A stretch of DNA of 64,000 nt from Corynebacterium jeikeium (GTDB taxonomy: Bacteria > Actinomycetota > Actinomycetes > Mycobacteriales > Mycobacteriaceae), in contig NZ_CP063195.1 of the NCBI RefSeq assembly GCF_028609885.1, positions 1,860,001-1,924,000 on the forward strand, in the 5' to 3' direction. A model generated the notes under the pieces. That model did no database searches. It saw only the letters and a program-made list of their open reading frames with translations, and was not told where the DNA came from. Shown one piece after another: positions 27,947-37,299 of this stretch; the stretch's first letter is position 1, and each line of letters opens with the position of its first letter. The position numbers and the translations under genes were made by a program.

Positions 27947-29260
27947 CTAATCCTTGTTGCTGAGGAACAACACGTCCACAACCTGGCCCGGTGCCACGTC
28001 AGTCACATCGGACGGCACTACGATCAGGCAGTTGGCCTGCCCATGGCTTCCCAGTAGGTGGGTTGGCTCGCCACCGTTCACCGCACCCAGGGGATCTACC
28101 AAAAACTCGCGGGTCTCCCGGTCGCGCATCAGCTGACCGCGGATAAAGCCCCGGCGGCCAGGCGCCGAAGCAATACCGGCGATCGTGCGGGCAGGTACCA
28201 CACGGCGGGTAGCTTGACGCCGGCCACGGATAAGCTGCACCAGGGGGCGCACCATAACCTCGAAGGCCACCAGCGCGGCAGAGGGATTGGCCGGAAGCAG
28301 GAAGGTAGGAACCTTGTCCTGCCCCAGCGTGCCGAAGCCCATGACGGAGCCGGGGTGCATGGCGATGCGCTGGATGTCCATCTCCCCCATCTCGGACAGA
28401 ATTTCCCGCAATTCGTCGCTAGCCGCGCCGCCCACTGCACCGGAGATAACCACGACCTCGGAGCGCAGAAGCTGGCTTTCCAAAACCTCGCGCATTTTAC
28501 GCGGCTCGCCGCTGAGGATACCCACGCGGTGCACGTCCGCACCGGCCTCGCGAGCGGCGGCGGCCAGTGCGTAAGAGTTCACGTCGTAGACCTGGCCCAC
28601 CGCCGGATCGCGGTCGATGTCTAGCAATTCACGGCCGAAGGATAGTACCGAAAGGCGCGGGCGAGGGTAGACCAGAACCTTAGATCGCCCCACGGCAGCC
28701 AGCAGACCAACCTGGGCGGCGCCGATGACGGCGCCTTCCTCGACAACCACATCGCCGGGCTGCACGTCGGAGCCCTTCCTGTGTACGAATTCACCAGAAG
28801 CGATGGCCTCCAGCGGGCGAATCTTACGGCCTTCCTTTTCCACCCAGTCCAGCGGTAGTACAGAATCCGCCAGGGTGGGCAGCGGTGCGCCCATTTCCAC
28901 GCGTACAGCCTGGCGCGGCTGCAAACGGATCGGGCGCAGAGAGCCGGCGGTTACGTCACCGACGATCGGCAGGGTTTCCTTTACTCCGCCGGTGCTCTCT
29001 GTAGCCTTCTCCGTAGCTGGGGCATCTTCGGGGTCTCGGTCGAAGTCGCCACTCCGGGCAGCGGCCAGCGCTTGACGAATATCCACACTGCGGACGGCAT
29101 ACCCGTCAATGGCAGCTTGGTCGAATCCGGGCAACGGTTCCGTGCCCTCGACCCTTTCGGCGCAACGCAGCCCCAGGGTCTCGGTAATGGCGATGCGCAC
29201 TGGCTCAGGGGTCACCGCCGCAGAGGTGATAATTGCCAGCTGTTCTTCGACCGATCGCAT
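27947..29260 (-). CDS. glp: MoeA-like gephyrin homologue (Glp)
   Basis: 437 residues with the full MoeA layout. The N-terminal domain contains PLPGFDQAAIDGYAVR. The central mononucleotide-binding domain contains VVISGAVGGAASDELREIL. Next comes FLLPANPSAALVAFEVMVRP, then the C-terminal beta domain. By family it could insert molybdate into molybdopterin. The conventional SGG(V/I)S.G loop reads SGAVGGA, and the neighbour is glpR; in C. glutamicum the equivalent gene product Glp binds FtsZ and GlpR at the septum. I favour a divisome role. Confidence 0.8.
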   Translation of the reverse strand: MRSVEEQLAIITSAAVTPEPVRIAITETLGLRCAERVEGTEPLPGFDQAAIDGYAVRSVDIRQALAAARSGDFDRDPEDAPATEKATESTGGVKETLPIVGDVTAGSLRPIRLQPRQAVRVEMGAPLPTLADSVLPLDWVEKEGRKIRPLEAIASGEFVHRKGSDVQPGDVVVEEGAVIGAAQVGLLAAVGRSKVLVYPRPRLSVLSFGRELLDIDRDPAVGQVYDVNSYALAAAAREAGADVHRVGILSGEPRKMREVLESQLLRSEVVVISGAVGGAASDELREILSEMGEMDIQRIAMHPGSVMGFGTLGQDKVPTFLLPANPSAALVAFEVMVRPLVQLIRGRRQATRRVVPARTIAGIASAPGRRGFIRGQLMRDRETREFLVDPLGAVNGGEPTHLLGSHGQANCLIVVPSDVTDVAPGQVVDVLFLSNKD

Positions 29261-29269
29261 GTTTTATCC

Positions 29270-30193
29270 CTAGTTTTCGTTTTCCTGATCGAGGCGCTCG
29301 CGCAGCCAGGTTTTCAGGCTGGGGCCATATGTCTCATTCTGGAGAGCGAAATCGACACAAGCCCGAATGTACCCACCCGGGTTTCCCAAGTCATGGCGCA
29401 GACCGTGGTGGACAATGATGTGCACGGGGTGGCCTTCGGTGATCATCAGCTCGATGGCATCGGTGATCTGGATTTCCCCACCCTTGCCGGGCTTCGTGCG
29501 GCGCAGTGCATCGAATACCTGCCGGTCTAGCAGGTAGCGTCCGGTGGCCACGAAGTTGGACGGAGCATCTTCTACGGCAGGTTTTTCAACCATGCCCTTA
29601 ACGATCTTCACATCGGCGTGGTCCGCCTCGTCGATCTCGAAAACTCCGTAGTTGCTGGTCTCCTCCCGCGGCACTTCGAAGGCACACAGCACGGATCCGC
29701 CATACTGCTTGCGCACAGCAAGCATCTTCTCCATCACGCCCATCGGCAGCACCAGATCATCCGGCAGCATGACGGCGAAGCAGTCTTCGTCTTCATCTAG
29801 CACCTGCTCGGCCAGCCCAATGGCGTGCCCCAGTCCGAGCGGCTTCTCCTGCTCGACAGCCACTACGTCGATCAGGCCGTCGGTAGCGCGCACCTTGTTT
29901 AGCTGGTCGGTCTTATTGCGCTGTTCAAGTGTGCGTTCCAGCTCTTCATCGGTATCAAAGTGGCCGAGCACCCCACCCTTCTTCGGAGCCGTCACGATGG
30001 CCAAGCGGTCTGCACCCGCGTCAGCGGCTTCCTTCGCGATCAGTTCGATCCCGGGAGTGTCTACGACGGGCAGCAACTCTTTCGGGACAGTTTTGGTGGC
30101 TGGCAGGAAGCGGGTTCCGAGCCCGGCAGCCGGGACCACGACGGTACGCAGTGCGGCTTGCTCGGACGTGGAGATCGTAGGGCTAGAAGTCAT
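29270..30193 (-). CDS. galU: UTP-glucose-1-phosphate uridylyltransferase
   Basis: 307 residues. The nucleotide-binding signature is GLGTRFLPATKTVPKELLP near residue 24, and the sugar site is VEKPAVEDAPSNF. It makes UDP-glucose for cell-wall arabinogalactan, trehalose and glycogen synthesis. The ATG at 30193 is preferred over an upstream one at 30265. It ends 9 nt before the glp start and is the first gene of the galU-glp-rimJ-glpR group. Formyl-THF cyclo-ligase diverges from it across an 86-nt spacer. Confidence 0.95.
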   Translation of the reverse strand: MTSSPTISTSEQAALRTVVVPAAGLGTRFLPATKTVPKELLPVVDTPGIELIAKEAADAGADRLAIVTAPKKGGVLGHFDTDEELERTLEQRNKTDQLNKVRATDGLIDVVAVEQEKPLGLGHAIGLAEQVLDEDEDCFAVMLPDDLVLPMGVMEKMLAVRKQYGGSVLCAFEVPREETSNYGVFEIDEADHADVKIVKGMVEKPAVEDAPSNFVATGRYLLDRQVFDALRRTKPGKGGEIQITDAIELMITEGHPVHIIVHHGLRHDLGNPGGYIRACVDFALQNETYGPSLKTWLRERLDQENEN

Positions 30194-30279
30194 GCCGGAA
30201 TAGTAGCGCTTTAAGCTCTGGGTTTCGTGCTCTACACACCACTTAAGGAGAGTTTTCTTTTGCACTAGGCTTTTAGGCG

Positions 30280-30894
30280 ATGACCACTACCACTGAGTTA
30301 AAAAAGCGCACCCGGGCAAAGGTGCGAGCTGCCCGTACCCACCGCGTCGACGAGCGCCCTTCCCGCGACCGGAACATCCAGGCTCACCTCCTGGACGCTC
30401 TCGCAAAACTCCCCTGCGCGCCTTCCACCATCGGCGCCTATGTCCCTCTCCCCAATGAGCCCGGCGGTGCGGACCTTCCCGATGTCCTGGCGCGCACGGG
30501 AGCGCGGGTATTGCTCCCTCGCGTTGTTCGTGGTGACGCCCCCAGCCTCGAATGGGTCGAATATCAACCGGACAACCCAAACCTTGCCGAAGGGACGTGG
30601 GGAATACTCGAGCCGGTGGGCGAGCCAGTAGGCAACTCGGAAAGTAATGCAGTTCACACTTTTCCAACATGCGTAGATGTAATAGTTACGCCTGCTCTGT
30701 CGATTGATTATCATGGGATACGGCTCGGACAGGGCGGTGGTTTCTATGATCGAACTCTTGCCAATCGCCCAGCACACGTGAAAGTGTGGGCAGTGGTGGA
30801 TCACGAAGAATTCACCCGCGACGTTCCCTGCCAAGACCACGATCTGGTCGTAGACGCTGTGGTCAACGATCTCGGATACTTCCCCATTTTCTAA
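30280..30894 (+). CDS. 5-formyltetrahydrofolate cyclo-ligase
   Basis: 204 residues. The basic N-terminus KKRTRAKVRAARTHR is the ATP/folate-binding region. The C-terminal phosphate-binding loop is GIRLGQGGGFYDR. The enzyme converts 5-formyl-THF to 5,10-methenyl-THF with ATP, rescuing one-carbon units. It is divergent from galU, as in C. glutamicum and M. tuberculosis (Rv0992c region), and lies 51 nt before mscL. Confidence 0.93.
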   Translation: MTTTTELKKRTRAKVRAARTHRVDERPSRDRNIQAHLLDALAKLPCAPSTIGAYVPLPNEPGGADLPDVLARTGARVLLPRVVRGDAPSLEWVEYQPDNPNLAEGTWGILEPVGEPVGNSESNAVHTFPTCVDVIVTPALSIDYHGIRLGQGGGFYDRTLANRPAHVKVWAVVDHEEFTRDVPCQDHDLVVDAVVNDLGYFPIF

Positions 30895-30945
30895 TTGCTT
30901 TAAAAGGTCTGCGCTAGGTCGTGGACAAGAAAGGTCTTTTGCACC

Positions 30946-31380
30946 ATGCTTGAGGGTTTTAAGAAGTTCATCATGCGCGGCAACGTCATGGAACTTGCCG
31001 TAGCCGTCATCATCGGCGGTGCCTTCACCGCCATCGTCACTGCTTTCACCAGCGGCATCGTCGAGCCGCTCCTGGCCGCAGTCGGCGGCTCCCCCGAGTT
31101 CGGAATGGGCTTCCACCTCCGCGAGGGCAACGATGCAACGTTCGTCAACATCGGCGCTGTCCTGACTGCTGCCGTTAACTTCCTGATCATCGCTGCCGTC
31201 ATCTACTTCCTGATGATCATGCCGATGAACAAGCTGGCTGAGATGAACGCTCGCCGCAAGGGCATCGAGCCGGAGGAGGCTGCAGCTACCGAGACCGAGC
31301 TGCTGGCCGAGATCCGCGACCTGCTGCTGGAGCAGCGTGGTGGCGAAGCAGAGCCGACCGGCAAGCACGCAGAAAACTAA
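30946..31380 (+). CDS. mscL: Large-conductance mechanosensitive channel MscL
   Basis: 144 residues. The amphipathic N-terminus (MLEGFKKFIMRGNVMELAVA) continues into TM1 with the conserved glycine-rich packing face (VIIGGAFTAIVTAFTSGIVEP). TM2 (NFLIIAAVIYFLMIMPMN) and a charged C-terminal helix follow. The protein forms a homopentameric channel that opens on hypo-osmotic shock. The C-terminal helix is acidic (LLAEIRDLLLEQ). A terminator hairpin lies about 90 nt downstream. Confidence 0.96.
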   Translation: MLEGFKKFIMRGNVMELAVAVIIGGAFTAIVTAFTSGIVEPLLAAVGGSPEFGMGFHLREGNDATFVNIGAVLTAAVNFLIIAAVIYFLMIMPMNKLAEMNARRKGIEPEEAAATETELLAEIRDLLLEQRGGEAEPTGKHAEN

Positions 31381-31396
31381 CGCAACCTAAGCCCTA

Positions 31397-31633
31397 TTAA
31401 CCCCAGTGCGGCGGGCGCTGTTCTTCTAGAAAGCGGCGCTCCTGCTGAGCGGAAGGGCGATCATCGCCCCACTCATCCCGTGAAGGGTATGAGTGGGGTT
31501 TTGTTGTGCCGGAGGCGATGGCGTCAATAAAAGAAGAACCCGAACCCCCAGCCTGGCCGGCCTTCCCTACCTTTCCGTAGAACCTGCGACGACGGCGAAC
31601 CGGCTGGCTCTTACTTGAGTGGCCGGTGCTCAC
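31397..31633 (-). CDS. Conserved small actinobacterial protein
   Basis: 78 residues from a GTG one base after the moaB stop. The basic N-terminus (KSQPVRRRRRFYGKVGK) is followed by a hydrophilic middle and a tail ending QERRFLEEQRPPHWG. Short actinobacterial proteins with a similar RPPHW ending are common, which supports it as real. The mscL terminator lies inside it on the other strand, so the coding assignment needs care. Function unknown. Confidence 0.55.
   Translation of the reverse strand: MSTGHSSKSQPVRRRRRFYGKVGKAGQAGGSGSSFIDAIASGTTKPHSYPSRDEWGDDRPSAQQERRFLEEQRPPHWG
31467..31503 (+). terminator. mscL terminator
   Basis: CCCCACTCAT pairs perfectly with ATGAGTGGGG, with a further CCC/GGG inner stem, and is followed by TTTTGTT on the plus strand. 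It lies about 87 nt after mscL and overlaps the opposing small gene. Confidence 0.75.
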
Positions 31634-31634
31634 T

Positions 31635-32288
31635 CTAGGCCCGGTTGTTCATATCGTCGACAACGTGGCGCACCAGAGGTCCAAGGGTCGCCATGCCATC
31701 GCGGATCGCCCCGCGGGAGCCAGCGATGTTGACCACCACAGTCGAGCCAGAGATACCGGCTACGCCGCGGGACAGACCCGCGTCCAGTGAGTTAGCCGCC
31801 AGGCCAGAGGAGCGCAGAGCCTCCGCGATGCCGGGAACCTTACGGTCCAGCTCGGCGCGGGTGGCCTCCGGGGTCTTATCGCGCGGGCCAGTGCCAGTAC
31901 CGCCGATGGTGACGACCAAATCCGCGCCGCCGACAACAGCAGTCTGAATGACCTTGCGGATCGCGGACTTACGAGACTCGACGCTGAGTACAGCATCGAC
32001 CAGGAAGCCCTCCTCTGCCAGCAGCTCCGCGACCAGTTCGCCGTTCTTGGCCTTCTCCTCCGGGAAGTCGGTAACGAGCACGACCATGGCGTGTAGAGGA
32101 GGCTCGCTGCTCAATTGCTCACGGTTGCGCTCCTGGGCGTCCAAGGAGTGGAACAGCGAGTCATCTGGCTCCGGGATTTCCTCTGCCAGCCGGTCCACCT
32201 GCGCGTGGTCGACAGAACTCATTGCCATGACCTTGCCGATGTCAGCGTTGATGTCCGCAGACTCTTCCTTAGCCTTCTGAGCTGGCAT
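31635..32288 (-). CDS. moaB: MoaB/MogA-family molybdenum cofactor protein
   Basis: 217 residues. The MoCF-binding core begins at about residue 70 (AMVVLVTDFPEEKAKNG) and includes VTIGGTGTGPRDKTPEA and VVNIAGSRGAIRDGMATL. This is the MoaB/Mog fold that adenylates molybdopterin. An acidic N-terminal extension of about 65 residues (ADIGKVMAMSSVDHAQVDRL) precedes it. The start has a strong AGGAGG site. M. tuberculosis keeps the homologue (Rv0984, moaB2) in the same place beside pepD and mscL. Confidence 0.88.
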   Translation of the reverse strand: MPAQKAKEESADINADIGKVMAMSSVDHAQVDRLAEEIPEPDDSLFHSLDAQERNREQLSSEPPLHAMVVLVTDFPEEKAKNGELVAELLAEEGFLVDAVLSVESRKSAIRKVIQTAVVGGADLVVTIGGTGTGPRDKTPEATRAELDRKVPGIAEALRSSGLAANSLDAGLSRGVAGISGSTVVVNIAGSRGAIRDGMATLGPLVRHVVDDMNNRA

Positions 32289-32331
32289 GGCGTTCCTCCT
32301 GAGTTGATAAACGGATGTAACTAATAAAGTA

Positions 32332-32365
32332 TCCCGTTCGCCCTCTGCTGTACAGGCGAACGGGA
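32332..32365 (-). terminator. pepD terminator
   Basis: An 11-bp perfect stem (TCCCGTTCGCC/GGCGAACGGGA) lies just after the pepD stop and is followed on the minus strand by TACTTTATT. It separates the mprAB-pepD genes from moaB. Confidence 0.7.
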
Positions 32366-32373
32366 ATGGGGGT

Positions 32374-33807
32374 TTACTCGGCGGTTGTGAGCGTCAGCTC
32401 GACCTCGCGCTCCTTGCCATCGGGGCCTTCCTTGACCTTCAGCTTTACCTTGTCGCCCACAGCGTGCGAGCGGATTGCTGCGATTAGCCCTACACCCGAA
32501 TCCACTCGTCGGTCGTCGACGTGAGTAACAAGATCACCCTTCTTCAAGCCTGCCTTGTCCGCGGGACTGTCCTTGTTCACGTCCGCGATGACGGCACCAT
32601 TTTCGCTAGAGCGCGTATCGACCTTCGCACCGATGATTGGGTGCTCAGCCTTGCCATTATCGATAAGTTGCTTGGAAATTCGCTCTGTCTGGTTGATCGG
32701 GATGGCGAAGCCCAGACCGATGGAACCTGCTACTTCCCTGCCGCCGGTAGAGGCAATGACGGATGGGATGCCGATAAGCTTGCCCTCCATGTCCACCAAG
32801 GCTCCGCCGGAATTACCGGGATTGATGGAGGCATCAGTCTGGATCGCGTCGATCAAGGATGCCTCACCGCCATCCTCACCGGAAGCCTGTACGGGACGGT
32901 TCTTCGCCGAAACGATGCCGGTAGTGACCGTGGCTGACAGCCCCAGTGGAGAACCAATCGCCATTACGTCCTCGCCGACGTTCACCTTGTCCGAGTCACC
33001 GAACTCAATGGGCTGCAGATCCGTGACGTTCTTTGCCTTGATCACCGCAATATCGGTCTGCGGGTCAGTGGCCACCACTTCCGCCTCGAGGCTACGGCCG
33101 TCGTTGAGGGTAACCTCCATTTTTGCCCGCCCGCCCTGGGCTCCCGCGACCACGTGATTGTTCGTGAGGATCAATCCGTCGGAGGAGATAACTGAGCCGG
33201 AGCCCTCGTCTCCGCCCCGGGATGTCGTAACTCTGATGGAAACCACAGAGGGCAGGACCTTATTGGCAACGTCGGTGGTACTGCCGGGCTTCACCGGATT
33301 GGACGCATTCTTCTCCTCCGAAGACTTGCTCGAACTACTGGAGTTATCAAAGGAGGAAGTGGCATTGTTGCTGGTTTTGTTGTCGTTGATCGAGTCCATG
33401 CCCACGTACGTGACGGCGGAAGCAACAACAGCACCCGCTAGCAGCAGTGCCGCAACGGCCGGCGTGGACCAGCGCTTCTTTTCCTGCGGCTGACTGCTCA
33501 ACTGGGGCTGATAGGGGTCTGCAAAAGATGCCTGTCCCGGTGCCGACGGCGGAGCCTGCACGGATGTCGGCTGTGGGTACTGCTGCGGGGCCTGCTGCTC
33601 TGGGAAAGGTTGGGAGCTAGGCTGCACCGCCGGGCCCACCTGTGTCGCCGGCTCCTGTGTCTGCTCTTGCTGGCCGTTCCAGCGCATGTGGTCCCGGTGA
33701 ACTCCCCCCTGTGGCCTGCCGTCCCCTTGCCCCGGCTTTTGGCCGCTGTTAGAAAAGTCCGGTGCTCCGGGCATCCGTTGCCCATCCCCCGAGTAGTTCT
33801 CGCCCAT
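32374..33807 (-). CDS. pepD: HtrA-type serine protease PepD
   Basis: 477 residues from the ATG at 33807, chosen because GAAAGGG lies 9 nt upstream; an ATG seven codons earlier exists. A Gln/Pro-rich cytoplasmic N-terminus of about 110 residues precedes one membrane helix (AVAALLLAGAVVASAVTYVG). The extracytoplasmic protease domain has the triad His (ILTNNHVVAG), Asp (PQTDIAVIKA) and Ser (INPGNSGGALV), followed by one PDZ domain. It degrades or holds misfolded envelope proteins. Location next to mprAB matches M. tuberculosis, where MprAB controls pepD. Confidence 0.93.
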   Translation of the reverse strand: MGENYSGDGQRMPGAPDFSNSGQKPGQGDGRPQGGVHRDHMRWNGQQEQTQEPATQVGPAVQPSSQPFPEQQAPQQYPQPTSVQAPPSAPGQASFADPYQPQLSSQPQEKKRWSTPAVAALLLAGAVVASAVTYVGMDSINDNKTSNNATSSFDNSSSSSKSSEEKNASNPVKPGSTTDVANKVLPSVVSIRVTTSRGGDEGSGSVISSDGLILTNNHVVAGAQGGRAKMEVTLNDGRSLEAEVVATDPQTDIAVIKAKNVTDLQPIEFGDSDKVNVGEDVMAIGSPLGLSATVTTGIVSAKNRPVQASGEDGGEASLIDAIQTDASINPGNSGGALVDMEGKLIGIPSVIASTGGREVAGSIGLGFAIPINQTERISKQLIDNGKAEHPIIGAKVDTRSSENGAVIADVNKDSPADKAGLKKGDLVTHVDDRRVDSGVGLIAAIRSHAVGDKVKLKVKEGPDGKEREVELTLTTAE

Positions 33808-33940
33808 GTTTTGTTCCCTTTCGTCCATAGCGACCAGTATGTCCGTTATGTATGTAGTTCAGCACTACGAATGCTGTAGTTTTTCTGCCAGTTTAAGGAA
33901 AATCCTTGGTGAATAGTTCCCAAACCCCGCCTAGGTCGCG

Positions 33941-35494
33941 CTAGCTCGGCTCCCCCGGGAGCACTACGCGCATCAGGGCACCTCCGTCATCCGACTCATC
34001 GGCAACGATCACCCCGTGGTGGCGCTCGATAACCTGCTTGACGATCGCTAGCCCCAGGCCGGAACCAGGCATCGAACGCGCCTGGATCGAGCGGTAGAAG
34101 CGGTCGAAGACATTCTCACGGTCTTCCTTCGGGATACCGGGCCCGGAATCCGCCACTCGAATCTCCACTTCCTGGTGCGCTGGAGCTTCGGCATCGGAAC
34201 CCGCAGCGCCACCTTCCTCGCTCACAATCGGCTGCATCCACACGCGCACCACACCGCCCTCCGGTGACCATTTCGCAGCGTTGTCCAGCAAATTCAGCAA
34301 GGCTCGGGACAGGGCAAAGGAATCTCCCTGCAGGTGCCACTCGATCAGGTGCGCGTCGAAGGTCACATCCGGGCGGCGTCGCTGCACGCGCTCGATCCCC
34401 AGGTTGATGAGCTCGGAGACTTCGACGGTGGTTAGGACTTCCGGATTCGAGTCTTCACGAGCCAAATCCACAAGGTCGCCGATCAGCCCGCTCATCTCGT
34501 CAATCTGCGCGATCACGTCGCGCTCTAGGTCCTTGCGGTCTTCCTCACTGATGCCGGGACCTTCACCGTCTTTTCTTTGTGACGCCAACATCAGTAGCTC
34601 TATGTTTGTGCGCAGCGAAGTCAACGGTGTCTTGAGCTCGTGCGAGGCATCCGCAACGAGGTTCTTCTGCTTAGTCTGCGCATTCTGGAGCGCATTCATC
34701 ATGTTGTTGAACGAGTCCGTAAGGGACCCGAGCTCATCGTGGGAGTAGACGGGGATCTGCCGCAGCTCGCCAGTGCGGGAAACCTCGTCGGCCGCGCGTC
34801 GGAGCCGGGTAATCGGTTGAATACCAGAGTTCGCCACTGCGATACCCGCAATGATGGATGCAACAAAGCCAGTCACCGCAATGAGGATCAAAACCAACCA
34901 GAGGGATTCGAGCGTCTGGTTGGTAAAGGCGATGTCCAGCCGCAGCACAATTACACGGCCGTCCAAGGCACCGATAGCAAAACTCCGCTTGTCACCCTCC
35001 GATTCGAAAGTATAGGGATCGTCACCGACGAGCACGGAAATCTCGTCAGGGTTGAGTATGCCCTCAAATTTGCGCACGTCCGCCCGTCGCCCGGCTTGGT
35101 CGGCAGGCACGATAAGAACGCTCATGTTGTTATCGGAATCAAAGAAGCGGGGGCGGTAGTCCTCCCCCTCCCCGGTCTCGCTGACCGGAAACTCAAAGCC
35201 CGAATCGATGTAGGCCTGCGCTTGCGTCTGCAGTGTCTTATCCATCTCCTGCGACAGAACTTGTTTCACGGTGGCGTAGGAGGAGACGGTGATGATGGCG
35301 ATACACAGCATCACCACTATGGCCGTAAGGGCCGCCAGCCGCGTGCGCAGGGATAATCCGCGCACCGAAAAACGGAGGGACTGGATCAGCCGGTCCCTCC
35401 TGCTATCCCCTCGAGTGTCTGCGCCCCCATTCTCGGGAGAGGCACGTTCGGGCTCTACCGAGAGGTAATCCTCCGGGAGCCTACGCAGGATCAC
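33941..35494 (-). CDS. mprB: Sensor histidine kinase MprB
   Basis: 517 residues. Two membrane helices ([20 protein letters not shown] near 55-75 and [21 protein letters not shown] near 198-220) flank a sensor loop of about 120 residues. HAMP, HisKA (phosphoacceptor in [16 protein letters not shown]) and HATPase domains follow, with [17 protein letters not shown] and GSGLGLAIV. The start overlaps the mprA stop by 4 nt. In mycobacteria this kinase senses envelope stress and signals through MprA to sigE and pepD. Confidence 0.93.
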   Translation of the reverse strand: MILRRLPEDYLSVEPERASPENGGADTRGDSRRDRLIQSLRFSVRGLSLRTRLAALTAIVVMLCIAIITVSSYATVKQVLSQEMDKTLQTQAQAYIDSGFEFPVSETGEGEDYRPRFFDSDNNMSVLIVPADQAGRRADVRKFEGILNPDEISVLVGDDPYTFESEGDKRSFAIGALDGRVIVLRLDIAFTNQTLESLWLVLILIAVTGFVASIIAGIAVANSGIQPITRLRRAADEVSRTGELRQIPVYSHDELGSLTDSFNNMMNALQNAQTKQKNLVADASHELKTPLTSLRTNIELLMLASQRKDGEGPGISEEDRKDLERDVIAQIDEMSGLIGDLVDLAREDSNPEVLTTVEVSELINLGIERVQRRRPDVTFDAHLIEWHLQGDSFALSRALLNLLDNAAKWSPEGGVVRVWMQPIVSEEGGAAGSDAEAPAHQEVEIRVADSGPGIPKEDRENVFDRFYRSIQARSMPGSGLGLAIVKQVIERHHGVIVADESDDGGALMRVVLPGEPS

Positions 35495-36186
35495 GGTGCG
35501 GTCTCACGCAGCGCGTACCCCACCCCACGAACAGTGTGAATCAATCGAGTCTCGTTGTTAGCCTCCGTCTTACGGCGCAGATAGCCAATGTAAACCTCTA
35601 GCGCGTTGCCGGAGGTTGGGAAGTCATAACCCCACACCTCTTCCAAGATGGTGTTGCGGGAAAGCACCTTACGCGGGTTGTTCATCAGCAGCTCCAGCAA
35701 GGCAAACTCCGTGCGGGTCAAGCTGATCTGGCGGTCACCGCGGAAAACGTCGCGCGTCTCCGGGTTCAGGGTCAGGTCTTCAAAGCGCAGCGGCTCGCGG
35801 GTTTCGCCTTCCTGAATCGCCGGACGGGCAGCGCGGCGGAACAGCGAACGGGTGCGGGCCAGCAGCTCCTCAAGGGCGAAAGGCTTGGGCAGGTAATCGT
35901 CAGCACCGGCATCCAGGCCGGCCACTCGCTCCTCCACGGAATCGCGGGCGGTCAACAACAGGATCGGTAGGTCGTCTCCGTGGCTGCGTAGTTCGCGGCA
36001 CACGTCCAGGCCGTCCTTCTTGGGCATCATTACGTCCAGGATGGCCAAGTCCGGTCGTTCTTCGGCGATGAGCTTAAGGGCCTCCTCGCCATCCGTTGCC
36101 AGGATGACGGTGTAGCCGTTGAAGATCAGGGAACGGCGCAGGGATTCGCGCACAGCCTGGTCATCATCTACAACAAGAATCTTCAT
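35491..36186 (-). CDS. mprA: Response regulator MprA
   Basis: 231 residues from [12 protein letters not shown] at 36186; ATGs at 36195 and further upstream are in frame. The receiver domain has the acidic pocket VDDD, the phosphoacceptor Asp in [15 protein letters not shown] and the conserved Lys in [15 protein letters not shown]. The C-terminal OmpR-type winged helix contains [13 protein letters not shown] and VWGYDF...[10 protein letters not shown] (in two parts). It regulates stress genes including its own operon and probably pepD next door. Confidence 0.94.
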   Translation of the reverse strand: MKILVVDDDQAVRESLRRSLIFNGYTVILATDGEEALKLIAEERPDLAILDVMMPKKDGLDVCRELRSHGDDLPILLLTARDSVEERVAGLDAGADDYLPKPFALEELLARTRSLFRRAARPAIQEGETREPLRFEDLTLNPETRDVFRGDRQISLTRTEFALLELLMNNPRKVLSRNTILEEVWGYDFPTSGNALEVYIGYLRRKTEANNETRLIHTVRGVGYALRETAP

Positions 36187-36281
36187 GTGTTCCATTGTGC
36201 CTATGAAGTTGTCACAATGCCCGCGCGGATCCACATTTTTAAGGAAAGCACAGGATTTCTTAGGTCTAGGTTTGCGTATAC

Positions 36282-36317
36282 AAAACCCCGCCACACATGT
36301 ATGTGCGACGGGGTTTT
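36282..36317 (-). terminator. rpmF terminator
   Basis: AAAACCCCG pairs with CGGGGTTTT around an inner ATGTG/CACAT stem, giving a bidirectional-looking hairpin. It lies 13 nt after the rpmF stop, with TTTTG following on the minus strand. It separates the ribosomal genes from mprA. Confidence 0.7.
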
Positions 36318-36329
36318 GCTGGACTCGAA

Positions 36330-36497
36330 TTAATCCAGGTCAATAAGACCCAGCTGAGCTGCCTTCACCAGGCGGCGAGGAATCTGAACATCCTGGCCCT
36401 GAACCTTAACGTGCTGCAGAGCAACGTTGTCGGCCTTCCACTGGGAACGGCGGGAGTGCGTGTTTGCACGGGACATACGGCGCTTTGGAACTGCCAT
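36330..36497 (-). CDS. rpmF: 50S ribosomal protein L32
   Basis: 55 residues beginning [20 protein letters not shown], the L32 signature, with no cysteines in the later part ([12 protein letters not shown]), so it lacks the zinc ribbon of some L32 forms. It is a small basic large-subunit protein. It follows rpmE2 in the same direction, with a 75-nt gap. The order of rpmF and rpmE facing the rpmB-rpmG-rpsN-rpsR group matches C. glutamicum. Confidence 0.95.
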   Translation of the reverse strand: MAVPKRRMSRANTHSRRSQWKADNVALQHVKVQGQDVQIPRRLVKAAQLGLIDLD

Positions 36498-36572
36498 TGT
36501 CTTCTACCTCCTAATTAAAGGTATTGAGAGTGTGAAATAGGTGTCTTGCGATCTTCGTGGTGTGAAGAGGTC

Positions 36573-36836
36573 TTACTTCTTCTTGCGGCGGGTCATGTTG
36601 CCGTAGCGGCGCTGGAACTTCTCCACGCGGCCGGCGGTATCCATAACGCGCTGAGCGCCGGTCCAGAAGGGGTGGGACTCGCTGGTCACGTCAACGACGA
36701 TGAGCGGGTACTCGTTGCCGTCTTCCCATTCAACGGTGCGGTCGGAGGTAGCAGTGGAGCGAGTGATGAACTGGTGGCCAGTGCTCGCATCCTTGAAGAC
36801 TACGGGGTGGTAGTCGGGGTGGATATCCTTCTTCAT
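36573..36836 (-). CDS. rpmE2: 50S ribosomal protein L31 type B
   Basis: 87 residues starting [20 protein letters not shown], with the type B features [21 protein letters not shown] and no CxxC zinc site. Zinc-free L31 replaces the zinc form when zinc is scarce and is commonly repressed by Zur. It is divergent from rpmB across about 460 nt and upstream of rpmF. Confidence 0.95.
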
Positions 36837-37299
36837 GGTTTCCTCTTATTCCCTTAGGTACGTGTACATCAGGTCGGTCCCGTGCGTTACTTGCGCGGGT
36901 CGTGCCTGAGTCGGGTCATAAAAAGCAGCGCGCCTTCTTTTTATTGACGCCCTTTAGGCCAGCCCGCTAAGCAGGTGGATTTTGGGCGTGACAAAGTCGG
37001 TCGCACAACGAGGAATTATCATAGCGAAAGAGAAGGCCATAAAGAAAATCGCGTTTCCCGAGCTGGAATGGGGCCAACTGGGGCGTAGGGGCGTCAGAAA
37101 CAGCGATTAGGTTATGGCGCAGCGGTGCTGTAAAGTTAGCTCCCGCTGTTGTCTATGTAAACGTCATCGCCGGACAGATTTTAGGCTAGATACGCTAGAT
37201 GCAGCGCCCCACCACCTAAAGCTCTTGGCCCGTCTAACCATGGGTTTTTGGAAGTGCGCGGCGCAGACACCTGAGATCTCCGGCGGAAGGAGAAAACCC
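36837..37299. promoter_or_regulatory. Divergent rpmE2/rpmB upstream region
   Basis: About 460 bases between the two ribosomal-protein operons; promoters for both should lie here. It includes AT-rich stretches (AATTATCATAG near 37014, CATAAAGAAAATCGCG near 37039) and one copy of the dispersed TTTTATTGACGCC motif (ends 36951). An open frame to 37114 in the rpmB frame shows no conserved start. I could not identify a convincing Zur palindrome. The last 30 bases hold the rpmB site GGAAGGAG. Confidence 0.5.

Noticed and set aside
36837..37299. Zur box between rpmE2 and rpmB
   Set aside because: AT-rich pieces are present but no convincing inverted repeat; left as a question.
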